Shown: positions 39,498 to 50,566, counted from the first letter of the stretch. The stretch is DNA of 64,000 nucleotides from Phenylobacterium sp. (GCF_030681155.1 NZ_JAUXXE010000019.1:1-64000); one strand, 5' to 3'. Numbers and translations: made by a program. Notes: generated from the sequence alone by a model not told the origin.

Positions 39498-40397
39498 ATG
39501 GACCCTACGCCCCGAGCCATGACACCGCGCTTGCGCCGCTTCGCCTTGACCCTAACCGCCCTGCTCGGCGCCGCCTCGGCGCTCGCCCCCGCCGCCGCGA
39601 ACGCGAGCATGGGCGACAAGGACGTGGCGCGGATGGTGTCGTTCGGCGGCGCGTGCGCCAAGTGCGAACTCTCCGGCCGCAAGCTCAACGGCGCCCAGTT
39701 CGTGGGCGCGAACTTCGCCGGCGCGGCCCTGGTCGGCTCTGATCTGCGCGACGCCCGCTTCATGGGCGCCAATTTTTCTGGCGCAGATCTCTCGCGAGCC
39801 GATCTGTCCGACGCTCAGATGGTGGGGTCGAACTTCGGCCGCGCCATCCTGACCGACGCGCGCCTTCGGTCCGTCGAGGCCAATGGGGTCAATTTCGGCT
39901 CGGCCAACCTTGCCCGCGTCGACATGCGCGACGCTCAGGCGGCCGGCTCGAACTTCTCGCGCGCCACCCTGACCGACGCGCGGCTTCAAGCTGCCGACAT
40001 GGTGGCCGCCAATTTCAGCAAGACCAATGCGCGCGGCGCCAACTTCCGCGACTCGGTGCTGACCAGCGCGACCTTCACCGCCGGTGCGTTTGAAAACGCC
40101 TCGTTCCGCGACGCCGACCTAAGCGCGGCGAACCTGACTGGCGCGACGTTCGCCGGGTCCGACTTCCGCGGCGCCAGCCTGCAATCGGCCAATATCACCG
40201 GCGTGGATCTGTCGCGGGTACGGGGGCTGGACCAGGACCAATTGGACGAAGCCTGCGCCGACACCGCAACCAGGGTCCCGTCGGGCCTCATCGCCAAGAG
40301 CTGCCGTGGCGGGGGGCGTGTCCGTTACGCCGCGCCAGCGCCGCCGAAAGCCCCCGCCCCGCCGGCTGCGCCACGCTATCTCGTCGCCGTAGACTAG
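39498..40397 (+). CDS. exported pentapeptide repeat protein
   Basis: Signal peptide (TLTALLGAASALAPAAANAS); repeated A(N/D)(F/L)xx: FVGANFAGAALVGSDLRDARFMGANFSGADLSRADLSDAQ. Confidence 0.9.
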   Translation: MDPTPRAMTPRLRRFALTLTALLGAASALAPAAANASMGDKDVARMVSFGGACAKCELSGRKLNGAQFVGANFAGAALVGSDLRDARFMGANFSGADLSRADLSDAQMVGSNFGRAILTDARLRSVEANGVNFGSANLARVDMRDAQAAGSNFSRATLTDARLQAADMVAANFSKTNARGANFRDSVLTSATFTAGAFENASFRDADLSAANLTGATFAGSDFRGASLQSANITGVDLSRVRGLDQDQLDEACADTATRVPSGLIAKSCRGGGRVRYAAPAPPKAPAPPAAPRYLVAVD

Positions 40398-40447
40398 GCG
40401 CAGGCGGCCCCGGAGAGGAGCCGCCCAGCCGTAATAGCTGCTCGCCC

Positions 40448-42226
40448 CTAGACCTTGATCGGGGGAGCGACGCGGATGTGCAGTTCCTTGAGCTGCTTTT
40501 CCAGCACCTCTGACGGCGCGTTCATCAACAGGTCCTGACCCTGCTGGTTCAGCGGGAAGGCGATGACTTCGCGGATCGCCGTCTGGCCGGCCAGCAGCAT
40601 GACGATGCGGTCGATGCCGGGGGCCAGACCACCGTGCGGCGGCGCGCCATGGCGGAAGGCGTTCAGCATGCCGCCGAACTCTTCCTCGACGACTTCGGGG
40701 CCGTAGCCGGCGATCTCGAAAGCCTTCAGCATCAGGTCCGGGCGGTGGTTCCGGATCGCGCCGGAGCACAGCTCATAGCCATTGCAGACGATGTCGTACT
40801 GGTAGGCCAGGATGTCCAAGGGATCCTTGGTCTCCAGCGCTTCCAATTCGCCCTGCGGCATCGAGAATGGGTTGTGCGAGAAGTCGACGTGGTTCGACTC
40901 CTCGTTCATCTCGTACATCGGGAAGTCAACGATCCAGACGAACTCGAAGCGGGTCTCGTCGATCAGGTTCAGGTCCGTGCCGACCTTGGTCCGAGCCGAA
41001 CCGGCGAACTTGTAGAAGACCTTCGGATCGCCGGCGACGAAGAAGGCCGCGTCCCCGCGTCCCAGGCCCAGCTGGCCCATGACCGCGTCCGTGCCCTCAG
41101 CCCCCAGGTTCTTGGCGATCGGGCCGCCCCAGGCGCCCTGGTCTTCGCTCCAGAAGATATAGCCGAGGCCAGGCTGGCCCTCGCCCTGCGCCCAGCTGTT
41201 CATGCGGTCGCAGAACGCGCGGCTGCCGCCCTTCGGCGCCGGGATCGCCCAGACGGCGTTCTTGCTGTCTTCCAGAATGCGGGCGAACAGGCCAAAGCCG
41301 CCGCCGCGGAAGCGCTCGGACACGTCCTGCATGACCAGCGGGTTGCGCAGGTCGGGCTTGTCGCTGCCGTACTTGGAGATCGACTCCCGATACGGAATAC
41401 GCGGGAACGGGTACGGGGTGACGGTCTTGCCTTCACCGAACTCTTCAAAGACGCCGTGCATCACCGGCTCGATCGCCGCGAACACGTCTTCCTGGGTGAC
41501 GAAGCTCATCTCGACGTCGAGCTGGTAGAATTCGAGGCTGCGGTCAGCGCGCAGGTCCTCATCGCGGAAGCAGGGCGCGATCTGGAAGTAGCGGTCGAAA
41601 CCGGCGACCATCAGCAGTTGCTTGAACTGCTGGGGCGCCTGCGGCAGCGCATAGAATTTCGACGGGTGCAGACGCGAAGGCACCAGGAAGTCCCGCGCGC
41701 CTTCCGGCGAGGAGGCCGTCAGGATCGGCGTCTGATATTCCAGGAAGTCCTGGGCGATCATCCGGTTGCGGATCGAGTGGATGACCTTCGAACGCAGCAC
41801 GATGTTCTTGTGCAGGGTCTCGCGGCGCAGGTCGAGATAGCGGTGCTTTAGCCGCAGCTCTTCTGGGTATTCCGGCTCGCCGAAGACCGGCAGCGGCAGC
41901 TCGGCGGCTTCCGAAAGCACTTCGACCGTCCGCACGCGCACCTCGACCTCGCCGGTCGGCAGGTTGGCGTTCACGGTCTCCGGCGAACGGGCCACGACGT
42001 CGCCGTCGATACGGATCACGCTCTCGGCGCGCAGGCGCTCGACCGTCGCAAAACCGGGGGTCTCGGGGCTGATCACCAGCTGGGTCAGGCCGTAGTGGTC
42101 GCGCAGGTCGATGAAGACCAGACCGCCATGGTCACGCTTACGGTGGATCCAGCCCGAAAGGCGGACGGTCTTACCCGTGTCGGCGGCGCGAAGAGCGCCC
42201 GCGGTATGGCTGCGGTAGGCGTGCAT
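40448..42226 (-). CDS. aspS: aspartyl-tRNA synthetase
   Basis: [91 protein letters not shown]. Confidence 0.96.
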   Translation of the reverse strand: MHAYRSHTAGALRAADTGKTVRLSGWIHRKRDHGGLVFIDLRDHYGLTQLVISPETPGFATVERLRAESVIRIDGDVVARSPETVNANLPTGEVEVRVRTVEVLSEAAELPLPVFGEPEYPEELRLKHRYLDLRRETLHKNIVLRSKVIHSIRNRMIAQDFLEYQTPILTASSPEGARDFLVPSRLHPSKFYALPQAPQQFKQLLMVAGFDRYFQIAPCFRDEDLRADRSLEFYQLDVEMSFVTQEDVFAAIEPVMHGVFEEFGEGKTVTPYPFPRIPYRESISKYGSDKPDLRNPLVMQDVSERFRGGGFGLFARILEDSKNAVWAIPAPKGGSRAFCDRMNSWAQGEGQPGLGYIFWSEDQGAWGGPIAKNLGAEGTDAVMGQLGLGRGDAAFFVAGDPKVFYKFAGSARTKVGTDLNLIDETRFEFVWIVDFPMYEMNEESNHVDFSHNPFSMPQGELEALETKDPLDILAYQYDIVCNGYELCSGAIRNHRPDLMLKAFEIAGYGPEVVEEEFGGMLNAFRHGAPPHGGLAPGIDRIVMLLAGQTAIREVIAFPLNQQGQDLLMNAPSEVLEKQLKELHIRVAPPIKV

Positions 42227-42395
42227 TTTGGAGTCGCAAACGGCTGAAAATGAGGCGCGGAAGACCGCATGTGGGGGCCGGAAAGTCAAGGCAAGGCTGG
42301 CCGACCCGCAACGATGCCGCCAGGCGATGCGCCGCCGCGCATCGCCCCTCACCTAACCTCTCGCGAAGGAGAGGAACTCTGTGTGACTGCTGCGC

Positions 42396-43730
42396 CTACT
42401 TCGCCGGGTTGGTCAGGGCTTGGTAGACCAAGGTCCGACTGAGGGCGCCCAGATCACCACCGCCGGTCCCGCCATAGCGCTGGATCATGCCGACGAAGAC
42501 CACGTCGTTGGTCGGGTCGGCCCAGAACCAGGTGCCGGCCGCGCCGCCCCAGCTCATCGTGCCCTTCCCCTCCAGGGTTCCAGCCTTGCGCGGATCATTG
42601 ACCACCATGAAGTCGAGACCAAAGCCGACATGTTGATTGAAGCTGTTGCTCACCGAGCCGTTCGAAGATACCAGCGCCGCTTCGGGAATGACGTTGGTCC
42701 CCATCAGTTCGACGGTGGCGGGCGCCAGGATACGCACGCCGCCCAACTCGCCTCCGTTGACGATCATCTGGGCGAACCGGGCGTAGTCGCTCGTGGTCGA
42801 GACTAGGCCGCCGCCGCCCGATTCCATGCCGGGCTTGCTGACGAAGCTCGGCACAGGAGAGCCGAACAGCGTCTTGGCCTCCTCGATCTTCCCGGTCTCC
42901 TGGTTGCCGATATAGACCGCCGCCAACCGCGGAGCCTTCGCCTGGCCGGTGCTGAAGGCTGTGTCCGTCATTTTCAGCGGCTTGAAGATGCGGCTCTCGA
43001 AGAACTCCCCCAGAGTCTGGCCCGACAACTTCTCGACGATATGGCCCTGGAGATCGACGGCGACCGAATAGCTCCATTGCTCTCCCGGCTGATAGATCAG
43101 CGGAATGGCGGCGACCTTGGTGGTCATTTCCTGAAGGCTGCTCGAGCCCAGTACCCGCTGTTCGCGGAACATCTGGTCGACCGGATGCTTGTCGCTCAGC
43201 CCATAGCCGAAACCGGCCGTGTGGCTCATCAGCTCGCGCATGGTCGGCGGGCGACGGACAGCCTCAAGGATCGGCTGGCCCTTGGCGTCGACACCCTTCC
43301 AGACCTTCAGATCCTTGAACTCCGGAATATACTTGGTGACCGGATCATCGAGCTTCCACCTGCCCTCTTCGAACAGGATCATCATGGCCACGCCGGTGAT
43401 CGGCTTGGTCATTGAATAGATGCGGAAGATCTCGTCCTTCGGCATCGGCTGGCCGGTTTCCAGGCTGGCCTTGCCGTAGGTATTGAAGGCCACGACCTTG
43501 CCGTGCCGCGCCAGCAGCGTGGTCATCCCCGCCACCCGGCCATCGGCCACCGCCTTCGCCATCGCGGCGTCGAGGCGTTTCAGACGCTGGCTGTCGAAGC
43601 CGACCGCCTCAGGGCTGGCGGCGGGCGCCAGCGCCGCAGCCTTGGCCTGGGCATGAGCGGCTGGCGCCGTGGCCAGACCGATCGACACCGCCGCCAAGGC
43701 GCTCGCAAGCAGATGCATCCTGCGCGTCAT
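42396..43730 (-). CDS. serine hydrolase (beta-lactamase/esterase family), exported
   Basis: Signal peptide MTRRMHLLASALAAVSIGLATAPAAHA; IYSMTKPITGVAMMILFEEG (SxxK); WSYSVAVDLQG (YxV). Confidence 0.9.
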   Translation of the reverse strand: MTRRMHLLASALAAVSIGLATAPAAHAQAKAAALAPAASPEAVGFDSQRLKRLDAAMAKAVADGRVAGMTTLLARHGKVVAFNTYGKASLETGQPMPKDEIFRIYSMTKPITGVAMMILFEEGRWKLDDPVTKYIPEFKDLKVWKGVDAKGQPILEAVRRPPTMRELMSHTAGFGYGLSDKHPVDQMFREQRVLGSSSLQEMTTKVAAIPLIYQPGEQWSYSVAVDLQGHIVEKLSGQTLGEFFESRIFKPLKMTDTAFSTGQAKAPRLAAVYIGNQETGKIEEAKTLFGSPVPSFVSKPGMESGGGGLVSTTSDYARFAQMIVNGGELGGVRILAPATVELMGTNVIPEAALVSSNGSVSNSFNQHVGFGLDFMVVNDPRKAGTLEGKGTMSWGGAAGTWFWADPTNDVVFVGMIQRYGGTGGGDLGALSRTLVYQALTNPAK

Positions 43731-43800
43731 ACGCTTCCCCCCATTTGTTGTTGAGGTGGAGCTTAGCGGCGCCTTAGGCGCCCGCAAGACGCGATGACGG

Positions 43801-46050
43801 CTACTTAGGCTTGAAACGCTTGCTGGTCGGGAAACCCTTGGGCGCCAGCTTGCCGGCGGCGGCGCGCTTGGCCAACCAGTCTCGCCATTCGCCCCAGACA
43901 CGGGTGCGGCCAGCCGAATCGATCCAGGTCGCCCCGTCCAGAGCGTTGAAGACGATCGCGTCGCGAAGGCCGCCCTCGCGGTAGCTCTGCAGCTTCACAC
44001 CCTTGCCGCGCGGCATTTCCGGCAGTTCGGCCAGCGGGAAGATCAGCACCTTGCCGTTGTCGCCGATCACGCCCAGGTGGTCGCCGGCGACCGGCATGGC
44101 GAAGGCCGCGCCCTTGGTCCCAGCGTTCAGCACCTGCTTGCCCGCGCGGCGGAAGCTGATCGCCTCCTCCTCCGGCAGGATAAAGCCGTAGCCCTCCTTG
44201 GACGCGATTACGCGCTTGGTGCCCGGCTTGTGCGGGAACATGTCGATGATGTCGGTCTTGTCGTCGAGGTCGAGCATCAGACGCAGCGGTTCGCCATGAC
44301 CGCGCGCGCCGGGAAGCTTGTCGCAGCCGATGGTGAAGAACCGGCCATCCGAAGCGAAGATCAGCAGCTTGTCAGTGGTCTCGGCCGGCACGATCAGGCC
44401 GAGCTTGTCGCCTTCCTTGAACTTCAGTTCCGACGGGTCTTCGACCTTGCCCTTGGCGGCGCGGATCCAGCCGCGCTCGGACAGGATGACGGTGATCGGC
44501 TCGCGCACGATCATCGCCTCGATGGCGGCTTCGGCGTCCACCACCGGGGCGGTGTCGAAGATCGAGCGGCGCTTGCCCAGCTTGGTGTCGGGGCCCAGGA
44601 TCGCGCGCACGTCCTTCAGGCCCACGCCGACCAGCTTCCACTGGGCGGGCTCCGAGGCCAGCATCTTCAGCAGCCCGGCGCGTTCCTCGGCCAATTCGGC
44701 GTGCTCGCGGCGAAGCTCCATCTCCTCCAGCTTGGCCAGTTGGCGCAGCCGGGTGTTGAGGATGGCGTCGGCCTGGATGTCGGAAAGCTCGAAAGCCTCG
44801 ATCAACTTGGCCTTGGGCTCGTCCTCGTAGCGGACGATGCGGATCACCTCGTCCAGATTGAGGAAGGCGATGACCAAGCCGTCCAAGATGTGCAGACGGG
44901 CTTCGATCTTATCCAGTCGGAAGCGGGCCCGGCGGACCAGCACTTCACGGCGGTGATCAAGGAAGGCGCGCAGCGCCTGCCGCAGCCCCATGACGCCGGG
45001 CGAACCGCGGGCGTCCAGCACGTTCATATTGACCGGGAAACGCGTCTCCAGCGCCGAGAGCTTGAACAGGCTCTCCATCAGCACTTCGGGCTCGACGTTG
45101 CGGTTCTTCGGTTCGATGACCAGGCGCACGTCCTCGGCGCTCTCATCACGAACATCGCCCAGCAGCGGGGCTTTCTTGGTCTCGATCAGGTCGGCCAGCT
45201 GCTCGACCAGATCAGCCTTCTTCACCTGATAGGGGATCTCGGTGACGACGATCTGGTAGGTACCGCGACCGGTCTCTTCCTTTTCCCATAGCGCCCGCAC
45301 CCGGATGCCCCCGCGCCCAGTGGCGTAGGTTTCCAGCATGCTTTCGCGCGGCTCGACGATCACGCCGCCGGTCGGGAAGTCTGGCCCCTGGACGTGCTGC
45401 ATCAACCGCGCGGTGTCGGCGTTCGGGTCTTCCAGCAGCACCAGGCAGGCGTCGATCAGTTCAGCGGCGTTGTGCGGCGGGATCGAGGTCGCCATGCCCA
45501 CGGCGATGCCGCTGGAGCCGTTGGCCAGCAGGTTGGGGAAGCCGGCCGGCAGCACCACCGGCTCTTCATCTTCACCGTCATAGGTCGGGCGGAAGTCGAC
45601 CGCGTTCTCATCGATCCCGTCGAGCAGCAACTGCGCGGCGACGGTGAGCTTGCACTCGGTGTACCGCATGGCCGCGGCGTTATCGCCGTCGATATTGCCG
45701 AAGTTCCCCTGGCCATCGACCAGCGGATAGCGCTGAGCGAAATCCTGGGCCAGGCGGACCAACGCCTCATAGACCGCCACGTCCCCGTGCGGGTGATACT
45801 TACCGATCACGTCGCCGACCACGCGGGCGCACTTCTTGGCCGTGGTGTTCGGGTCCAGCCGAAGCTGGCGCATGGCGTACATCAACCGGCGGTGGACGGG
45901 TTTCATCCCGTCGCGGACGTCAGGCAGAGCGCGGCCGGTGATGGTGGAGAGCGCATAGGCGAGGTAGCGCCGAGACAGGGCCTCGGTCAGCGGTTCGTCG
46001 ATAATGCGGTCGCCGTCGCCGTCACCCGGCGGAGGGATGTGCTTGGTCAT
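43801..46050 (-). CDS. parC: DNA topoisomerase IV subunit A
   Basis: EALSRRYLAYALSTITGRALPDVRDGMKPVHRRLMYAMRQL; HGDVAVYEALVRLAQDF; ARG-type DNA gyrase A fold. Confidence 0.96.
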   Translation of the reverse strand: MTKHIPPPGDGDGDRIIDEPLTEALSRRYLAYALSTITGRALPDVRDGMKPVHRRLMYAMRQLRLDPNTTAKKCARVVGDVIGKYHPHGDVAVYEALVRLAQDFAQRYPLVDGQGNFGNIDGDNAAAMRYTECKLTVAAQLLLDGIDENAVDFRPTYDGEDEEPVVLPAGFPNLLANGSSGIAVGMATSIPPHNAAELIDACLVLLEDPNADTARLMQHVQGPDFPTGGVIVEPRESMLETYATGRGGIRVRALWEKEETGRGTYQIVVTEIPYQVKKADLVEQLADLIETKKAPLLGDVRDESAEDVRLVIEPKNRNVEPEVLMESLFKLSALETRFPVNMNVLDARGSPGVMGLRQALRAFLDHRREVLVRRARFRLDKIEARLHILDGLVIAFLNLDEVIRIVRYEDEPKAKLIEAFELSDIQADAILNTRLRQLAKLEEMELRREHAELAEERAGLLKMLASEPAQWKLVGVGLKDVRAILGPDTKLGKRRSIFDTAPVVDAEAAIEAMIVREPITVILSERGWIRAAKGKVEDPSELKFKEGDKLGLIVPAETTDKLLIFASDGRFFTIGCDKLPGARGHGEPLRLMLDLDDKTDIIDMFPHKPGTKRVIASKEGYGFILPEEEAISFRRAGKQVLNAGTKGAAFAMPVAGDHLGVIGDNGKVLIFPLAELPEMPRGKGVKLQSYREGGLRDAIVFNALDGATWIDSAGRTRVWGEWRDWLAKRAAAGKLAPKGFPTSKRFKPK

Positions 46051-46243
46051 GTCGAATCAAACTCGGAGTTCAGTCCACTTCTAGCGGGCGCCGCAGCGGA
46101 AGTCGCCGCGACGCATGGACTCTCATCGCACAGGACGCAACCGCGCTGAGCGATGGCGGCCAACTATGCCTCGCCCTGGGCAGACACCCTAGCTTCCTGG
46201 GCGAAGTAAAGCGCCCTAAGCTGCGCCCAGAGGGGACAAGCAG

Positions 46244-47365
46244 ATGGACCCGCCGGCGCCCAATCCCGTCGATCCGCCTTCGCGCGCGAAGATGGTCGAC
46301 ACTGTCATTCAGATCGGGCTGCTGGGCCTGCTGATCTACGCCTGCGCGCGGATCGTGCTGCCCTTCGCCGGCATACTCGCCTGGTCGATGGTGTTGGCGG
46401 TGATGCTGCACCCCCTGCATGTGCGACTGGCCTCCCGGGTCGGAAATCGCGGGTCGGCGGTATTGATCGGCGTTGTCGGAGTCGTGGTGACCCTGATCCC
46501 GGTCGCCCTCGTCGCCGCCTCTCTCGCCTCGTCAGTCCACTGGCTGATCTCCGGACTGGAGAACCACAGCCTGACCATGCCGGCCCCGCCGCCTCGGCTC
46601 GCCGACCTGCCGCTGGTCGGTGAAAAGCTGTCAGAGACCTGGGTGCTGATCCTCACGGACGTCCCCAGCGCGGTTCAGAAATATGCTGGAAAGCTGAGCG
46701 GCCCGGCCACGTGGCTGGCCTCGTTCGCTGCGCGGCTGGCGGTGGACGAGCTATCGTTCGTGCTTTCCTTCGCGATCGCCGCCGTGCTTCTCGCCTATGG
46801 CAGAGGCGCGGCCGCCTTCGCCGAGCACCTGCTGGAGTTCATGACCGGCAATGGAGGCCGCGGGCCCCGGCTCACCGCTCTCACCGCCGCGACCGTGCGC
46901 GGGGTCGCCATCGGGGTCGTCGGCGTGGCCGCGATCCAGGCTATCCTGCTCGGCGTCGGCTTCTTCGCGATCGGCCTCCCGGGCGCGGGTCTGCTGATGG
47001 TGATCGCCCTGTTCTTTGGAATCGTGCAGGTGCCGGCTGCGCTGCTGATCTTGCCGGTGGTCGTCTACGTCTTCGTCACCAAGGATACGGTCCCCGCCGT
47101 CATCTTCACGGCCTGGACCCTGATCGCCGGCTTCAGCGACAGCGCCCTCAAGCCCCTGATGCTCGGACGCGGGCTGGAGGTTCCAATGCCGGTCATCCTG
47201 GTCGGGGTGATCGGGGGGCTGCTGGCCGACGGCATGCTCGGCCTGTTCGTCGGGCCCGTGGTGTTGGCGGTGGGCTATGTGCTGTTCATGGAATGGGTGC
47301 AGTTGCACCCGCCCCCGAACGACGCGAGCCAAGGCGAGGATCCGCCCGCCCAGATCACGTCCTAG
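46244..47365 (+). CDS. AI-2E family transporter (DUF20)
   Basis: Multi-[10 protein letters not shown]-independent: VRGVAIGVVGVAAIQAILLGVGFFAIGLPGAGLLMVIALFFGIVQVPAALL. Confidence 0.88.
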   Translation: MDPPAPNPVDPPSRAKMVDTVIQIGLLGLLIYACARIVLPFAGILAWSMVLAVMLHPLHVRLASRVGNRGSAVLIGVVGVVVTLIPVALVAASLASSVHWLISGLENHSLTMPAPPPRLADLPLVGEKLSETWVLILTDVPSAVQKYAGKLSGPATWLASFAARLAVDELSFVLSFAIAAVLLAYGRGAAAFAEHLLEFMTGNGGRGPRLTALTAATVRGVAIGVVGVAAIQAILLGVGFFAIGLPGAGLLMVIALFFGIVQVPAALLILPVVVYVFVTKDTVPAVIFTAWTLIAGFSDSALKPLMLGRGLEVPMPVILVGVIGGLLADGMLGLFVGPVVLAVGYVLFMEWVQLHPPPNDASQGEDPPAQITS

Positions 47366-48093
47366 AGGCGCTGGGCGTCGGTCAACCGGTCCACCAGCCA
47401 GACCCGCGCCGGCGGCAGCGGGCGGTTCAACGGGCCAAACACGAACAGCTCCAGGAAGTGCGCTGTCAGATCGAGACCGGCGCGCACATCGCCCGGCGAT
47501 AGCCCGCCCTGCGAAGACAGCATGAACGGCGGCAAGGCCAGGAGCCTGTCCTTATAAGGCTCGCCGGCTGTCCGGCTGACGGCCCGGCCGGTCCGTGGGC
47601 TGACATAGACCAGGTCGTCGAGGGAGCCAGTGGCGGCGCACTTCGAGAGATCGAGACCAAAGCCCAGGTCCTGCAACAGCCCGGCCTCGAACCGCACGAA
47701 CACCGCCGGCCAGATGTCGGGCATCAGCAGGGCCGAGCTCAGCGCCTCGAACGCCAGGAACGCGCCCGGATGCGGCTCTCGCTCCGGCAGGGCGGCGGCG
47801 GCGACCGCCGCGGCCGCCGATAGGCCGGCCAAGGCCATAGGGTCGTCAAACAAGGCCGCGGGTCCCTCCCCCACCGGCTCGAGCTGCGCTGACCCAAGCT
47901 GATCGGAAACCCTGGCCCGATAGTGAACGATGGTCCGCGCGCCAGCCTGCAGAAGGGGCTTCATGCGCCGCGACGCCCCGCCGGCCACGTGAGCGGCCCA
48001 CTTGCCGTGGTGGGCGGTCAGCAGTTCGACGATGGCGCCGGTCTCCCCATGAACCCGGGCCGACAGCACATAGGCGTCGTCCTCAAATTCCAC
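47362..48093 (-). CDS. recO: DNA repair protein RecO
   Basis: DDAYVLSARVHGETGAIVELLTAHHGKWAAHVAGGASRRMKPLLQAG...ESGRAVSRTAGEPYKDRLLALPPF; next to era. Confidence 0.93.
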   Translation of the reverse strand: MEFEDDAYVLSARVHGETGAIVELLTAHHGKWAAHVAGGASRRMKPLLQAGARTIVHYRARVSDQLGSAQLEPVGEGPAALFDDPMALAGLSAAAAVAAAALPEREPHPGAFLAFEALSSALLMPDIWPAVFVRFEAGLLQDLGFGLDLSKCAATGSLDDLVYVSPRTGRAVSRTAGEPYKDRLLALPPFMLSSQGGLSPGDVRAGLDLTAHFLELFVFGPLNRPLPPARVWLVDRLTDAQRL

Positions 48094-48108
48094 GAGCGGA
48101 ACGCCCCA

Positions 48109-48918
48109 TCATCCGCCCGCCGCGACGGCGCGTTCGAACAGCGGCGTCCAGTCGGGCTGAACCGAAAGGCCGAAGGTCTCGGCGAGAACCCCGCCAATCT
48201 CATCGGCGGCGAGCAGCCGCCGCTCGACCGTTCCATCAGTCTTGCGGATGGTCAGGCGGTTGTGGAGCAGATTGTAGCGGGCCTGCGGCGTGGTCCGCGA
48301 GACCATCAGATTGTGCCGGAAGTGCGAGCTCGGATGGGTCGCGGTAAACCAGTTGGGCAGGTCATAGTCGACGTCCAGCTGGACCTCGCGGGACAGTTGA
48401 TAGACCGGCGTCCAGACCTCGCCGATGAGCGCCTGGAGCGCGATGTCTTCGCCCTCGGGAACCATGCGGAACGTCTCATGCGGGGTCGGCTGCGGCTCGA
48501 TGATCCCGAATTTCAGCGGTGCGGTCAGGACCAGCCCGCCGAAGCCGACATCGGCGTACCAGGGCTCGTCGTCGATGGTGACCCACAACCCCATGTGGGT
48601 GCGGGCACGCGGCGACGCTTCCGCCGGCGCCCCCCATTGGACGCGGGCGATCAGGCCCTCGACCTCGAAGCCCAGCGCCAGCAGGACACGCTTGAAGAGG
48701 CCGTTCTGCTCGTAACAGTAGCCGCCCCTTTCCGCCGTGATCAGCTTGGCGTCGACCGCGGCCGGGTCCAGGTCAATCCCCCGATCCAGCAGGACGTCGA
48801 TCGCCTCGAAGGGGATCGCGGCCGGATGCAGCAGATGCAGCGCACGCAGGGTTTCAAGCGTGGGCGTGCGCGGCCCGTCATAGCCGATGCGGGCGAAATA
48901 GGCGTCGAGGTCGATCAT
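48109..48918 (-). CDS. nat: arylamine N-acetyltransferase
   Basis: AYFARIGYDGPRTPTLETLRALHLLHPAAIPFEAID; GGYCYEQNGLFKRVLLALGF; THMGLWVTIDDEPWYADVGFGG. Confidence 0.93.
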   Translation of the reverse strand: MIDLDAYFARIGYDGPRTPTLETLRALHLLHPAAIPFEAIDVLLDRGIDLDPAAVDAKLITAERGGYCYEQNGLFKRVLLALGFEVEGLIARVQWGAPAEASPRARTHMGLWVTIDDEPWYADVGFGGLVLTAPLKFGIIEPQPTPHETFRMVPEGEDIALQALIGEVWTPVYQLSREVQLDVDYDLPNWFTATHPSSHFRHNLMVSRTTPQARYNLLHNRLTIRKTDGTVERRLLAADEIGGVLAETFGLSVQPDWTPLFERAVAAGG

Positions 48919-48935
48919 ATCGCCTACCTATGGGC

Positions 48936-49871
48936 TCAGACGTCGAAGTCCAGGCCCACGTCGCCGTAGAACTCGCGCTTGTCGGCCCAGCGTTCGTCGA
49001 CCTTCACGTGCAGGAACAGGTGCACGGGGCGCTCAAGCAGTTCGGTCAGTTCTTCGCGGGACTTCTGGCCGATCCACTTCAGGGTCTGGCCGTTCTTGCC
49101 CAGGATGATCGGGCGCTGGCTCTCGCGCTCGACGTAGATCGACTGTTCGATCCGCACCGAGCCGTCCTTGCGCTCCTCGAAGGCGGTGGTTTCGACGGCC
49201 GCCGCATAGGGCAGCTCCTCGTGAACCCGCAGGAACAGCTTCTCGCGCGTGATCTCGGCGGCCAGCAGGCGCACCGGCAGGTCGGCGGTCTGTTCCTCCG
49301 GATAGAGCCAGGGGCTCTCCGGCATCAGTTGGGCCAGCCTAGCCTTCAAGTCATCCACGCCCTGGCCGTCAGCGGCCGAGATCATGAACACCTCGGAATA
49401 GACCCCGGTCTCGAACAGGCGCTGGGCCAGGGCGAGCAACGTGTCGCGGCGCATGCCGTCGATCTTGTTGAGCGCGAGGATGGCCTTCTTGCCGGACCGC
49501 TGCAGACCTTCAACGATCGAGGCGACGTCAATGGCCGAACGCTTGTCGGCCGATTTCGCGCCCGGTTCAGCGGACGCCAGCTCGGCGACGGAATCGACCA
49601 GGTGAACGATGGTGTCGGCTTCTTCGGCCCCGCCCCAGGCGGAGCGGACCATGGCGCGGTCCAGGCGCCGGCGCGGCGCGAAGATACCGGGAGTGTCGAC
49701 GAGAATGATCTGGGTCTCACCGGCCATGGCCACGCCACGTACGGGGAAACGGGTGGTCTGGACCTTCTGAGTCACGATGGAGACCTTGGCCCCCACCAGA
49801 CGGTTGGTCAGAGTCGACTTCCCCGCATTCGGGGCTCCGATGATCGCGGCGAAGCCGGCGCGGGTGGTCAT
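48936..49871 (-). CDS. era: GTPase Era
   Basis: AAIIGAPNAGKSTLTNRLVGAKVSIVTQKVQTTR; VDTPGIFAPRR; LNKIDGM; KH domain LGKNGQTLKWIGQKSREEL. Confidence 0.96.
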   Translation of the reverse strand: MTTRAGFAAIIGAPNAGKSTLTNRLVGAKVSIVTQKVQTTRFPVRGVAMAGETQIILVDTPGIFAPRRRLDRAMVRSAWGGAEEADTIVHLVDSVAELASAEPGAKSADKRSAIDVASIVEGLQRSGKKAILALNKIDGMRRDTLLALAQRLFETGVYSEVFMISAADGQGVDDLKARLAQLMPESPWLYPEEQTADLPVRLLAAEITREKLFLRVHEELPYAAAVETTAFEERKDGSVRIEQSIYVERESQRPIILGKNGQTLKWIGQKSREELTELLERPVHLFLHVKVDERWADKREFYGDVGLDFDV

Positions 49872-50566
49872 AGAGGTCCTTCTCGTTTCAACAACATTTT
49901 CAGGGCCGCGGCTTTTTCGGCCTCTTGGCGGGACGGCCCCGGGGCAAGCTCGGGCTCGTAATCGCCGACAGTCACCGAGACGGTGAACGAGGGCGCGTGA
50001 TCGGGGCCTTCACGGCCCACGACCTTGTAGGCTGGAAGAGCCATACCACGTCCCTGGGCCCATTCCTGCAACTGGGTCTTCGGATCCTTGATCCGCGGTT
50101 CGTCCAGGCGGGCGAATTCCTCGGTCCAGAACTCCAGGAAGAAGGCCCGGGCGGCCTCCAGCCCATCGTCGATATAGAGCGCGCCGATCAGCGCCTCGCA
50201 GGCGTCGCCCAGAACGGTGTCCTTGTCGCGAGCCCCGATCTTGGTGGCGCTGGCCGCCATCCGCAGGGCGTTGGGCAGGCCGATCCGCCGCGCGACCCGG
50301 GCGCAGGCGTGATAGTTCACGAGCCCAGCCATGAGCCGGCTCATTTCGCCTTCGCGCGCATCTGGATTGAGCGCCATCAGGCGTTCGGCCGCGAGCAGGT
50401 TGAGCACCCGGTCGCCCAGGAACTCCAGCCGCTCGTAGTGGCGCACCTTCAACGCCCCGTCTCCCACGCTGGCGTGGGTCAGGGTGCGTTCCAGAAGCTC
50501 GCGGTCCTGAAAAGTGTGGCCGATCCGGCCCTCAAGCTCGGCGACCGCTGCTTCGCGCTTGTTCAT
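49868..50566 (-). CDS. rnc: ribonuclease III
   Basis: RLEFLGDRVLNLLAAERL; LGDACEALIGALYIDDG; C-terminal dsRBD. Confidence 0.96.
   Translation of the reverse strand: MNKREAAVAELEGRIGHTFQDRELLERTLTHASVGDGALKVRHYERLEFLGDRVLNLLAAERLMALNPDAREGEMSRLMAGLVNYHACARVARRIGLPNALRMAASATKIGARDKDTVLGDACEALIGALYIDDGLEAARAFFLEFWTEEFARLDEPRIKDPKTQLQEWAQGRGMALPAYKVVGREGPDHAPSFTVSVTVGDYEPELAPGPSRQEAEKAAALKMLLKREGPL

Noticed and set aside
42358-42382. Small inverted repeat CCTCTC-GCGAAG-GAGAGG near aspS
   Set aside because: Only 6 bp; resembles dispersed intergenic repeats but no second copy was seen in this window.
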